Assembly (NCBI RefSeq): GCF_046224405.1
Contig: NZ_JBJXRK010000011.1
Span: 1 to 61,472 of the forward strand
Reading direction: 5' to 3'
Source: Gudongella sp046224405
GTDB lineage: Bacteria; Bacillota; Clostridia; Tissierellales; Tissierellaceae
Length of the DNA stretch: 61,472 nucleotides
Shown: piece after piece, positions 35,561 through 44,074 of the stretch
Numbering within the stretch: position 1 is the stretch's first letter
Layout: the number at the start of each line of letters is the position of its first letter
Program-made: the position numbers and the translations under genes
The notes under the pieces: model-generated
Told to the model about the DNA's origin: nothing
The model's database searches: none
The model's input: the letters and a program-made list of their open reading frames with translations, nothing else

Positions 35561-36886
35561 CTATGATTTTTTTCTCTTTGCGATAATTTCTTTTTTAATG
35601 TTTCTTATTGACTCGGAAAGTGGTCTCTTTGCAGGACAAATGAATGAACATGCTCCACACTCCACACAAGCCATGGCTGAATAGCTGTCTGCCTTCTCTA
35701 CATCATTCTTCAGTGCATAGGCACTAATGAAAAGTGGCTGCAATCCTGAAGGGCAAACTTCAAGGCACTTGCCACACTTGATACAAGGCAATACAAGCTC
35801 TTCCTTAACTTCTTCCTCAGGTAGAACCAGAATCCCTCCTGATCCTTTAATTACTGGAACATCCAGTGTAAACTGGGCAATACCCATCATCGGTCCACCT
35901 GAAATAACTTTTCCAGGTTTTCCATTGAATCCACCACTTTGTTTAATCAATTCAGAAAAAGGAGTTCCAATTCTTGCCAAAAGGTTTTTGGGCTCGACAA
36001 TTCCTCTGCCGGTAACTGTAACTAGTCTTTCATACAATGGTTTCCCGTGCTGTATGGCATCGGATATGGCCTTGGATGTAGCAACGTTTGAAACAACAAC
36101 TCCAACCTCTAGAGGAAGTGCTCCTGTTCCTACACTACGTCCTGTTATTGCATAAATTATACTCTTCTCTGCTCCTTGCGGATACTTTGTCTGAAGTACT
36201 GCAACTTCAATTCCATCCTCTGGACTGATAGCCTTCTGGATTGATTCAACAGCATCCATTTTGTTGTTTTCGATTCCTATGTACGCCTTATCCACTCCAA
36301 GAGCCTTCTTGATTGCCTTTAGACCGAATACAATGGATTCAGGATCTTCTAGCATTAACCTATGGTCACTGGTCAAGTAAGGTTCACATTCTGCACCATT
36401 CAAAATCACGGTGTCAATTTTCTTATCCTCTGGAATTGAGAATTTTACATGAGCCGGGAAGCCTGCTCCACCCATTCCTGTGATGCCACTTTCCTTCACA
36501 AGACCAATAATCTCCTGTGGAGAAAGGTCGTCAAGGTTTCTTCCTTTTACGGACTCGTGCATTTCATCGGTGCCATCGTTTTCAATAACGACACATTTGG
36601 CCTTGGCACCTGTGGGTGTATACATCATCTTGATTTCCTTTACCGTTCCAGCTATACTTGCGTGAACAGTACCTGATACAAAAGCTCCTGATTCCCCAAT
36701 TTTTTGTCCTATGGTAACCCTGTCTCCAACGTTTACAACTGGGTCACAAGGTGCACCAATATGCTGATGCAAAGGTATGTAAGCAAATTGAGGACTTTCA
36801 GCAACTTCTATTGACTTGTTTTCTGCCAGCTCCTTATATTCAGGAACATGTACGCCACCTTTGAAAGTCAACTTACCTTGGTTCAT
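35561..36886 (-). CDS. rnfC: Rnf complex subunit RnfC (NADH-binding)
   Basis: A 441-residue peripheral subunit. An N-terminal barrel-sandwich part, an NADH/FMN-binding Rossmann-like region (GMGGAGFPAHVKF and ILNGAECEPYLTSDHRLM are family hallmarks), an SLBB domain, and two 4Fe-4S motifs near the C-terminus, CIKCGKCLEVCP and CVECGACSFICP. It exchanges electrons with NAD. It opens the operon; AAAGAGGTGGAATAAGA precedes the ATG and the promoter lies about 80 bases upstream. Confidence 0.96.
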   Translation of the reverse strand: MNQGKLTFKGGVHVPEYKELAENKSIEVAESPQFAYIPLHQHIGAPCDPVVNVGDRVTIGQKIGESGAFVSGTVHASIAGTVKEIKMMYTPTGAKAKCVVIENDGTDEMHESVKGRNLDDLSPQEIIGLVKESGITGMGGAGFPAHVKFSIPEDKKIDTVILNGAECEPYLTSDHRLMLEDPESIVFGLKAIKKALGVDKAYIGIENNKMDAVESIQKAISPEDGIEVAVLQTKYPQGAEKSIIYAITGRSVGTGALPLEVGVVVSNVATSKAISDAIQHGKPLYERLVTVTGRGIVEPKNLLARIGTPFSELIKQSGGFNGKPGKVISGGPMMGIAQFTLDVPVIKGSGGILVLPEEEVKEELVLPCIKCGKCLEVCPSGLQPLFISAYALKNDVEKADSYSAMACVECGACSFICPAKRPLSESIRNIKKEIIAKRKKS

Positions 36887-36963
36887 TCTTATTCCACCTC
36901 TTTACTTGATATAATTTTAGCAATTTTTGTTAAATTTTTTTAAAAAATTGCACTTATGGATAT

Positions 36964-36992
36964 ATTATAACATTAATTGTTATTAATGTATA
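36964..36992 (-). promoter_or_regulatory. Promoter of the rnf operon with an overlapping dyad
   Basis: On the minus strand TATAAT (36964-36969) lies 17 bases after TATACA (36987-36992). The spacer holds a perfect seven-base dyad, CATTAAT-N4-ATTAATG (36971-36988), which could be a repressor site. The whole stretch 36887-37039 is AT-rich and has no gene. Confidence 0.5.
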
Positions 36993-37039
36993 TAAATCAG
37001 GGTATATATATTTGTTAATTTGGGAGATTGAAAGTGATG

Positions 37040-37128
37040 TGGTGCGAGTGATGGGACTTGAACCCATACGCCAATTCTGGCACATGCCCCTCAAACATGC
37101 CTGTCTGCCTATTCCAGCACACTCGCAC
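37040..37128 (-). tRNA. tRNA-Leu (anticodon GAG)
   Basis: An 89-base class II tRNA with encoded CCA. Anticodon stem CATGT/GCATG encloses TTGAGGG, giving GAG. Long variable arm and the acceptor stem GTGCGAG/CTCGCAC agree. It reads CUC and CUU. Confidence 0.92.
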
Positions 37129-37213
37129 ATTACAATGGATAAAACAGCCGAATGACTGTCTCATTGGAAATGTTACTCATACATTATAATATCTTTTCAC
37201 TCAAATTTCAATC

Positions 37214-38860
37214 CTAATTTGTCCTCATTGTAAGATAGCAACCTTCCAATCCATTGTAGAGATTATAGTAGGTTGGCTGAAGAGGTCCTGAAATGCCTGA
37301 GTCCACCAAAAGAGCCTTGTTTCTGAAAAGCAGACTTCCATAGGGCACCTTCTCAACATAGTATTCCTGAAAATCCTTATATATGCTCACCTTTGAATTT
37401 TCGTCCCATGTGTTCCTCATTCCTGAAAGCAACAGATCCATATTTTCATCTGAATAGTGTGCCAGATTTTCTGGTCTGCCTGTTCCCAGAAATTCGTCAA
37501 ATAACGGGATTGTAGACTGTTCCCATTGTAGTAGCGCCATGTTGTATTCACCATCAAGAAGCATTTTTCTCATGTTTTCAGTTATTTCATCAGCATTCTC
37601 CCCGGATGGATGTACTAACTCCACCTGAATGCCAACCTCCTTCAGGTTGATCTTAATCATTTCAGCTGTTTTCAACTTCAACTCGGATTGGGGATTTACC
37701 AATAACTCCACCCTTAACTTGTTTCCCTGGCTGTCTTCAAGAACACCATCCAAATCAAGGTCTGAATATCCAGCCGATGCCAAAAGACTCTCGGCCCTTT
37801 CGATATTATAGCCATACATGTCCGTCTCTGATGATGCCAGATAAGAGGATGGATGCACAGGTGTATCAACCTGGGTTCCATGCTGCAGATATACCTTGTC
37901 TATTATTGACTGCCTGTCAATAGAATAAATAATTGCCTTCCGCAGTGATTCCGATCCTTCAGATGAAAATATGACACTTTGGTTGTTAAAAGACAGCAAC
38001 TCATGATCGCCGGAAACGTACTCGTATATGGAAATCCGTTCATTGTGCTCGTACTTGTCCCAATCAACACCTATGGTAGGTGCCAAATCAAGCTTTCCAG
38101 TTTCAAATGCGGTAAGTATCAACTCCCTGTTATCAAATATCTTACCTGTTATGTATGAAATCTGGGGTTCTCCTTCCCTGTACTGAGGATTTGATTCCAG
38201 GTGAACCTCCTTGAATTTAACATGCTCCACAAATTTGTAGGGTCCTGTTCCAACAGGTATATAGTCCTCCACCGCCAGCGCCCCAGCTCCAAGTTCTTTT
38301 GGTATTATTGGGAATGTCAGCATGTCTAGAATGTTTCCCATTGGCTCCCTGAAGCTTATTTCAACTCTATTTTCCGACAGTGCTTTAGCTGATAGTATGT
38401 TCATATCTCCTGCATTGCCACCACTTCGAACCAGCCTGCCGTACAGGCTATCCTCTCCTGCCCGCTTCATGGTCTGGACTGTGAATACAACATCCTCCGA
38501 ATCAAGACTCTCTCCATTATGCCACAATACATCGTTTCTCAAGTAAACCTCCACCATCCTTCCATCCTCACTAATCGTATAGGTGCTGGCAAGCCTTGGC
38601 ACAGGCTGAAGGTTCTCATCGTATTCAAAGAGGCCCTCAAATATGAGCTTACTGAAGTGATAATAGCTGAGATTATCTATAAAAAGCGGGTTAAGTGTCT
38701 TGAAGCTGGTTAAGGGAAGGCTGATTCCGGCATTTTCAAAAATAAAGTAATCAACGCCTTCCTGAATCTCTCCTATGTCTGATGGGTCCTGTTCCAATGA
38801 ACAACCGGTCACCGACAATAAAAGTAATGCAATTGTCATTAAGATTGCTGTATTCCTCAT
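37214..38860 (-). CDS. Family 5 extracellular solute-binding lipoprotein (peptide ABC transporter type)
   Basis: A 548-residue periplasmic-type binding protein. The signal peptide ends in the lipobox LSVTGC, so Cys20 would be lipidated and the protein tethered outside the membrane. Family 5 landmarks include LFEGLFEYDENLQPVPRLASTYTISEDG and HNGESLDSEDVVFTV. Substrate is probably a peptide or similar. No permease or ATPase genes are near, so it is an orphan binding protein. It is last in the run polA-coaE-transglycosylase-SBP, five bases after the transglycosylase. Confidence 0.9.
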   Translation of the reverse strand: MRNTAILMTIALLLLSVTGCSLEQDPSDIGEIQEGVDYFIFENAGISLPLTSFKTLNPLFIDNLSYYHFSKLIFEGLFEYDENLQPVPRLASTYTISEDGRMVEVYLRNDVLWHNGESLDSEDVVFTVQTMKRAGEDSLYGRLVRSGGNAGDMNILSAKALSENRVEISFREPMGNILDMLTFPIIPKELGAGALAVEDYIPVGTGPYKFVEHVKFKEVHLESNPQYREGEPQISYITGKIFDNRELILTAFETGKLDLAPTIGVDWDKYEHNERISIYEYVSGDHELLSFNNQSVIFSSEGSESLRKAIIYSIDRQSIIDKVYLQHGTQVDTPVHPSSYLASSETDMYGYNIERAESLLASAGYSDLDLDGVLEDSQGNKLRVELLVNPQSELKLKTAEMIKINLKEVGIQVELVHPSGENADEITENMRKMLLDGEYNMALLQWEQSTIPLFDEFLGTGRPENLAHYSDENMDLLLSGMRNTWDENSKVSIYKDFQEYYVEKVPYGSLLFRNKALLVDSGISGPLQPTYYNLYNGLEGCYLTMRTN

Positions 38861-38865
38861 TTTAT

Positions 38866-39489
38866 CTACCTTAATCCTTTTATAATATTTTTAAGCCAAT
38901 TTCTTGTATTTATTACAAGACCATCAAAAAAGGTATCTTTCCCAATGGCCATACCACTTCCATAGATAAGTTCGTAGACCTCCTTGTTCCTCAGTACACG
39001 CCTTACATACTCCTCTGTTTCCGGAAAAGGTATGCTCTGAAGGTTTTCTCCATCATCACTGTAGGCCTTGTTTGACAACCAGTTGGAAACATTTCCACTT
39101 CCAGCATTGTAGGCAGCCAATGCCACGGCATCATTGCCGTACTGATCAATCAGCTCCCGCAAGTACCAGGTTCCGAATCGGATATTTATCTCAGGTACAT
39201 ACAGCATTCCATGGTCATAATCCTTTATCCTTAGCACCTCCGACGCCCAGTTCCCAGTTGATTCAGCAATTTGCATCAATCCTCTGGCATCCCTTATGGA
39301 GGTGGCATCCTTGTCAAAATTGCTTTCTGTCTTTATTACTGCCATAATCATCATGGGGTCCAGGTTGTACTCCTTTGAATATTTGAGTACGGAATCCTTG
39401 TATACCAATGGATATGTCAGCGCTACAGCAGATACAACAATAGCCATTAGAGTCACTGCAATAACTAAAAACGCAAATATCTTTTTCAT
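38866..39489 (-). CDS. Lytic transglycosylase (SLT domain)
   Basis: A 207-residue protein with an N-terminal membrane anchor or signal (about 5-25) and a Slt70-like catalytic domain. Catalytic Glu is E55 in VIKTESNFD, followed by ARGLMQI and AYNAGSGNVSNWL, the other goose-lysozyme-type motifs. It cuts peptidoglycan glycan strands to form anhydro-MurNAc ends. It lies nine bases after coaE in the same direction. Confidence 0.93.
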   Translation of the reverse strand: MKKIFAFLVIAVTLMAIVVSAVALTYPLVYKDSVLKYSKEYNLDPMMIMAVIKTESNFDKDATSIRDARGLMQIAESTGNWASEVLRIKDYDHGMLYVPEINIRFGTWYLRELIDQYGNDAVALAAYNAGSGNVSNWLSNKAYSDDGENLQSIPFPETEEYVRRVLRNKEVYELIYGSGMAIGKDTFFDGLVINTRNWLKNIIKGLR

Positions 39490-39498
39490 AATTCACCA

Positions 39499-40116
39499 CT
39501 ATCTATATTCATTCAACAGATCCTTAACCTGTTTTCTGGTATTCTCAAAACTTCCTGAATTATTGATTACCTTGTCGCCCAACCTCTTCTTTTCTTCAAT
39601 ATCCAACTGAGACTTGATTCTAGCCTGTGCTTCATCATAGGTATAGTCGTTTCTGTTCATAAGTCTATTTAGCTGAGTAGTGGGATCTGTGTAAACAACC
39701 CAAACCTCATCCAGCTCAATACCTGAATCCTCAATATCTTCCCTGGATTCAAACAGCAGTGGTATATCCACAAATAATACTGAATGAGAAGCTGCAGCCT
39801 GTTCTATCCTTGATGCCATTGATTCCCTTATAAGTGGGTGTAGCAATTTGTTGAGTAGTCTTCTCTTCTCCTCATTTTGGAATATGAGCCTCCCTAGCTT
39901 TTCCCTGTCCAAGTCTCCATCATCCATCAACAGGTCCTTTCCGAACTCGTCAATTACCATATCCAGTCCTTGACTACCTCTTTTTACGACCTCCCTTGCA
40001 ATACCGTCTGAATCAATAACCTGAAAACCCTCATCTCTGATCATTTGGCTGACGGTGCTTTTTCCAGTTGCTATTCCTCCTGTTATGCCAATAACTTTCA
40101 CCTTATTTTGTTTCAT
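39499..40116 (-). CDS. coaE: Dephospho-CoA kinase
   Basis: A 205-residue kinase for the last step of coenzyme A synthesis. P-loop GGIATGKST at residues 13-21, then IDSDGIAREVV and the lid region FVDIPLLFE. ATG 40116 lies 14 bases inside the polA 3' end, with GGTGAGAGCTGGT upstream, so it is coupled to polA. polA-coaE-transglycosylase is a frequent Firmicutes order. Confidence 0.95.
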   Translation of the reverse strand: MKQNKVKVIGITGGIATGKSTVSQMIRDEGFQVIDSDGIAREVVKRGSQGLDMVIDEFGKDLLMDDGDLDREKLGRLIFQNEEKRRLLNKLLHPLIRESMASRIEQAAASHSVLFVDIPLLFESREDIEDSGIELDEVWVVYTDPTTQLNRLMNRNDYTYDEAQARIKSQLDIEEKKRLGDKVINNSGSFENTRKQVKDLLNEYR

Positions 40117-42772
40117 ACCAGCTCTCACCTTCCAGTATGTCAACCTTTAGAGGCACCTGCAGTTTTACTGCATTTTCCATTGTTTCCTTCATCATTTTCT
40201 TTACGGTTCGGACTTCATCCCTATGTGCTTCAATAATCAGTTCGTCATGGATGGTCAAAATCAATCTTGATCTCAGTTTATTATCTCTAAGGCTCCTGAA
40301 CACCTTGACCATTGCCATTTTAATTATGTCGGCAGCACTGCCCTGTATGGGCATATTCATTGCTACCCTTTCCCCGAAGGACCGGATGTTATAGTTTCTT
40401 GATGCCAGCTCAGGTACGTATCTTCTACGATTCAACAGTGTTTCAACATATCCGTTCTCCTTGCCCTTGGCTATGGCATCGTCCATGTAAACCTTGACTT
40501 CCTTGTAGTTTTCAAAGTAACTGTCAATATATTTCCTTGCTTCCTTCCTGCTGATACCTATATCCTTTGAAAGGCTGAAATCAGATATCCCGTAGATGAT
40601 GCTGAAGTTTATTGCCTTTGCCTTATATCTAAGCTCTGATGTCACTTCATCCTTTGGATATCCAAAAACCTCAGCTGCAGTCTTGGTGTGGATGTCCTCG
40701 TTATTGATAAAGGCATCCATCATTTTTGGGTCAGAGGAAATGTGAGCCAGTAACCTCAATTCAATTTGTGAGTAGTCTCCATCCAGAAATACATAATCAG
40801 GAGTCTGTGCAATAAATGCCTTTCTAATTAGTCTGCCTTCCTCCGTCCTGATGGGTATATTCTGCAGGTTTGGTTCTGTGCTGGAAATCCTGCCAGTGGA
40901 TGTTACGGTCTGATTGAATCTGGTGTGTATTCTTCCAGTATTTTCATCTATCATCCCTTTAAGCCCTTCAATGTATGTGGATTGAAGCTTTACAAGCTGT
41001 CTATACCTAAGAATCTTTTCAATTATTTCATGCTCACCCTTCAGTTCCTCAAGCACCTCAGCATTAGTCGAATAGCCTGTTTTTGTTTTCTTAATGACTG
41101 GTAGCTCCAGATCCTCAAAAAGAACCTCTCCAATCTGTTTAGGCGAATTTAAATTAAACGTCTTCCCTGCCAGACTGAAAATCTTGTCCGTGAGCTCCTT
41201 TATCTCAGTATCAAACTCCTTGCCCAGCACATCCAGTTCCTTTTTGTCCACCTTGACCCCATAGTACTCCATGTATGCCAACACTTCAACCAGTGGCATC
41301 TCAATTTCCCTAAACAACTGGTCCATTTCTCTTTCACTGATTATATCAATCATCAAGGGCTCCAGCTTCTCAATTTTTTCCAAAATGAAAGCCATGTAAT
41401 TTTCTATAAAGGAACTCTCCAACTCCCTGAACATTTTCCTGTTCTTTCCCTTGCCTATCTCGCCTTCAACATCAGGTCCAGTCTCACTGAAGTATTCCTC
41501 CGATAACTTGTTTACGGAAAGGTTGCTTTGACTTGGGTTTATAATGTACTCAGCTATTGATGCATCAAATACGAGCCTTTTTAAATCCCAACCTATCTGG
41601 ATTGTCTTCAGTAGGTCGGATTTAGAGTCAAGCCCCGACTTTTCAATGTTTTCATCCTCAAAGATATTCTTGAGGATTTCAGTATCCTCCGTGCCCAATC
41701 TGTCCAGATAAACAAGTCGGCTTTTCATCCCCATTGGCTTAATACCAATGCATACAGGTTTTTCTCTGAAATATTCCTCTTCAGTTAGTATCTTGAATGA
41801 AATTTTCCCCGATTTTTTGGATTCATCAGCCAACTTCCTGATTTCCTCTGGGTCTCTCATCTCAGTAATACCGTATTCCACCACCTCATCCTCTATTTCC
41901 ATGTTCTCCATGTGGAGCTTACCCAGGAGACTCTTAAACTCAAGTTCCTCATACATCTCCTTTAGCTTTGCCGTATGTTCCTCTCCAACCAGGAGATCTG
42001 TCAACTGAAAGTCCAAAGGTACATTTAACACTATTTCTCCCAGCTTCCTGCTTAAAAATGCGACCTGTTTGTTCTCAACCAATTTCTCCTTGAGTTTTTT
42101 TCCACTTATGGAGTCAATGTTATCATAGACACCTTCAATATCTCCAAATTCCTTAACAAGCTTCAAGGCAGTTTTTTCTCCGACTCCGGGCACTCCTGGA
42201 ATGTTGTCTGATTTGTCCCCCATCAACCCCTTGACATCGATAAACTGCTTCGGCTCAATTCCATACTCCTCAACAATTCTGGATTTATCATAGGTTTCCA
42301 TCTCAGAAATCCCTTTCTTGGTTATGAGGATCTGAGACATGTCAGTGGCCAACTGAAGATAATCCTTGTCCCCTGTTACCAGAAGAACCTCCATGTCCTT
42401 CTCTTCCCCAAGTCTGGCAACTGTTCCAGCAATATCATCCGCCTCATAGTCATCCATGTCAACTGTCTTTATTCCAAGGTGCTCAAGTATTTCCTTCAAT
42501 ATTGGAAACTGTTGGGATAACTCACTTGGGGTCTTGTCCCTGGTGCCCTTGTATTCACTGTACTCCTTGTGTCTGATGGTAGGTCCCTTCCTATCGAAGG
42601 CAACACAGATATAGTCAGGCTTCTCCTGCTCTCTTATTCTATATAGCATGGTCAGAAATCCATATACGCCGTTTGTAAATACCCCTCCTTTTGTTGTCAA
42701 CAGGGGTAGTGCGTAGAAAGCTCTGTGCACAAGCGAGCTCCCATCAATTATCATTAATTTTTCTTTATTCAT
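40103..42772 (-). CDS. polA: DNA polymerase I
   Basis: An 889-residue polymerase. N-terminal 5'-3' exonuclease (1-290, with LVTGDKDYLQL and GVPGVGEKTA), a middle domain at the place of the 3'-5' exonuclease, and a C-terminal polymerase (DYSQIELRLLAH, RYKAKAINFSIIYG, LTIHDELIIE). In the middle domain the DEDD residues are gone: the first motif position reads SFKILTEE rather than a DxE motif, so proofreading is predicted absent, as in many Gram-positive Pol I proteins. GGGAGGCCATTT precedes the ATG. It acts in Okazaki fragment maturation and repair. Confidence 0.96.
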   Translation of the reverse strand: MNKEKLMIIDGSSLVHRAFYALPLLTTKGGVFTNGVYGFLTMLYRIREQEKPDYICVAFDRKGPTIRHKEYSEYKGTRDKTPSELSQQFPILKEILEHLGIKTVDMDDYEADDIAGTVARLGEEKDMEVLLVTGDKDYLQLATDMSQILITKKGISEMETYDKSRIVEEYGIEPKQFIDVKGLMGDKSDNIPGVPGVGEKTALKLVKEFGDIEGVYDNIDSISGKKLKEKLVENKQVAFLSRKLGEIVLNVPLDFQLTDLLVGEEHTAKLKEMYEELEFKSLLGKLHMENMEIEDEVVEYGITEMRDPEEIRKLADESKKSGKISFKILTEEEYFREKPVCIGIKPMGMKSRLVYLDRLGTEDTEILKNIFEDENIEKSGLDSKSDLLKTIQIGWDLKRLVFDASIAEYIINPSQSNLSVNKLSEEYFSETGPDVEGEIGKGKNRKMFRELESSFIENYMAFILEKIEKLEPLMIDIISEREMDQLFREIEMPLVEVLAYMEYYGVKVDKKELDVLGKEFDTEIKELTDKIFSLAGKTFNLNSPKQIGEVLFEDLELPVIKKTKTGYSTNAEVLEELKGEHEIIEKILRYRQLVKLQSTYIEGLKGMIDENTGRIHTRFNQTVTSTGRISSTEPNLQNIPIRTEEGRLIRKAFIAQTPDYVFLDGDYSQIELRLLAHISSDPKMMDAFINNEDIHTKTAAEVFGYPKDEVTSELRYKAKAINFSIIYGISDFSLSKDIGISRKEARKYIDSYFENYKEVKVYMDDAIAKGKENGYVETLLNRRRYVPELASRNYNIRSFGERVAMNMPIQGSAADIIKMAMVKVFRSLRDNKLRSRLILTIHDELIIEAHRDEVRTVKKMMKETMENAVKLQVPLKVDILEGESWYETK

Positions 42773-42889
42773 AAATGGCCTCCCAATTCATTAGTCCTAT
42801 ACATAGTATACATTATTGGTGCTGTAGTTTCCACAAAGAGGACGATAATAATCCCTTTCATTTGACCCATTTTATGGCAATTATTTTTA

Positions 42890-42918
42890 TTGCTTTTTAT
42901 GTCCAACTGTGTTAATAT
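42890..42918 (+). promoter_or_regulatory. Promoter of tRNA-Leu(CAA)
   Basis: TTGCTT (42890-42895) and TAATAT (42913-42918) are 17 bases apart, with the tRNA starting 19 bases downstream. Confidence 0.6.
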
Positions 42919-42936
42919 ATATTTCGTAGTCACTGA

Positions 42937-43023
42937 GCCGAAGTGATGGAATTGGCAGACGTACTGGACTCAAAATCCAGCGGTGGCAACACCGTGCGGG
43001 TTCGACTCCCGCCTTCGGCACCA
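42937..43023 (+). tRNA. tRNA-Leu (anticodon CAA)
   Basis: An 87-base class II tRNA with encoded CCA. Anticodon stem CTGGA/TCCAG encloses CTCAAAA, giving CAA, which reads UUG. Acceptor GCCGAAG/CTTCGGC pairs perfectly. It is a single-gene unit with its own promoter and terminator. Confidence 0.94.
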
Positions 43024-43025
43024 CT

Positions 43026-43058
43026 AAAAAATACAGTTCAACAGAACTGTATTTTTTT
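43026..43058. terminator. Bidirectional terminator between tRNA-Leu and mltG
   Basis: AAATACAGTTC and GAACTGTATTT pair around three to four bases with an A-run before and a T-run after. It serves the tRNA (+) and mltG (-). Confidence 0.88.
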
Positions 43059-43065
43059 ATGCCCT

Positions 43066-44073
43066 TTATTGCATTTTTCTGTAATCTTCAACATTTCTAA
43101 GGTGTTCAGCATATGTTTCGGCAAACACATGCCCATTTTCTCCCATTACATAATAATAATAGTTGTGTTCTGCAGGGTTCAAGGCAGCCTCGATTGAATT
43201 TCTTCCGGGGGATGCAATGGGTCCAGGTGGCAAGCCCTGATTTCTGTAGGTATTGAATGGATTGTCACTTTCCAGATCCTCATATAGCAATCTAGTCATA
43301 TGTTCCTTGCCTTCTCCAATACCATATATCACAGTTGCATCAATCTGCAAAGGCATTCCCACTGCCGTTCTGTTAAATATGACACCGCTGATGATATTTC
43401 TCTCTTCATCATTGTAGGCTTCCCTTTCAATAAGAGATGCCAGCGTCATGACCTGGTGTCTTGTCATCCCAAGCTCTTCACGTTTTGCATCCATATCAGA
43501 AGTCCAAAAACCTTCTCCTGTATCTACCAGTCTTTCAACTATTTGGGAAACCGTTCCGTTAGCGGAGAATTTATAGGTTTCCGGGTATAGGTAGCCCTCA
43601 AGGCTATAGTATAAAAGGTCATTTTCATATAAATCTGAATACCTCTCCTGATATACTTTCTCAGTCTCTTCAATAAACTCCTCCATAGTACCAAGACCCG
43701 ATTCCTCTACCTTCTCAGCAAACTGATAAAGAATAAAGCCCTCAGGAAAGGTAACGGACACCTGAACCTCCTGCTCGCCCACCTGTATTATGTCATATAC
43801 ATCATTTATAGTCATCCCTTTGTCAATGGTATAGGTTCCTGGCCTAATGCCTGAAGCAATATCCTGACCATTGTATCTGAACCACAATCTGCTTTTTATG
43901 ACACCCGCTTCATAGAGTCTCTCTGAAACTGCCCTGAGAGTATCTCCCCTTTCCACCACAAACTCCACTGGTTCATCATTGTGGGTCTTGTCAAGATATC
44001 CCGGTGCCAGGAAAAACCCTGCAACCCCTGCGATAAGAACCAATAAAAATAAAACTAGTATAGCCTTTTTCAT
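43066..44073 (-). CDS. mltG: Endolytic transglycosylase MltG (YceG-like)
   Basis: A 335-residue inner-membrane protein thought to terminate nascent glycan strands. One N-terminal helix (about 3-22), a LysM-like subdomain (about 40-100, FVVERGDTLRAVSERLYEAGVI) and the YceG catalytic domain with LASLIEREAYNDEER, which contains the catalytic Glu, and GLPPGPIASPGRNSIEAALNP. ATG 44073 has GGGGAGGAGTAGG upstream; a longer reading is part of the upstream gene's region. It lies just behind the GNAT-like gene. Confidence 0.94.
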   Translation of the reverse strand: MKKAILVLFLLVLIAGVAGFFLAPGYLDKTHNDEPVEFVVERGDTLRAVSERLYEAGVIKSRLWFRYNGQDIASGIRPGTYTIDKGMTINDVYDIIQVGEQEVQVSVTFPEGFILYQFAEKVEESGLGTMEEFIEETEKVYQERYSDLYENDLLYYSLEGYLYPETYKFSANGTVSQIVERLVDTGEGFWTSDMDAKREELGMTRHQVMTLASLIEREAYNDEERNIISGVIFNRTAVGMPLQIDATVIYGIGEGKEHMTRLLYEDLESDNPFNTYRNQGLPPGPIASPGRNSIEAALNPAEHNYYYYVMGENGHVFAETYAEHLRNVEDYRKMQ

Positions 44074-44074
44074 C

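Noticed and set aside
36910..36960. Possible Rex site (TTGTTAAATTTTTTTAAAAAATTG) in the rnfC leader
   Set aside because: Only the left half fits TTGTTAA; the right half and spacing do not match, and the region is very AT-rich.
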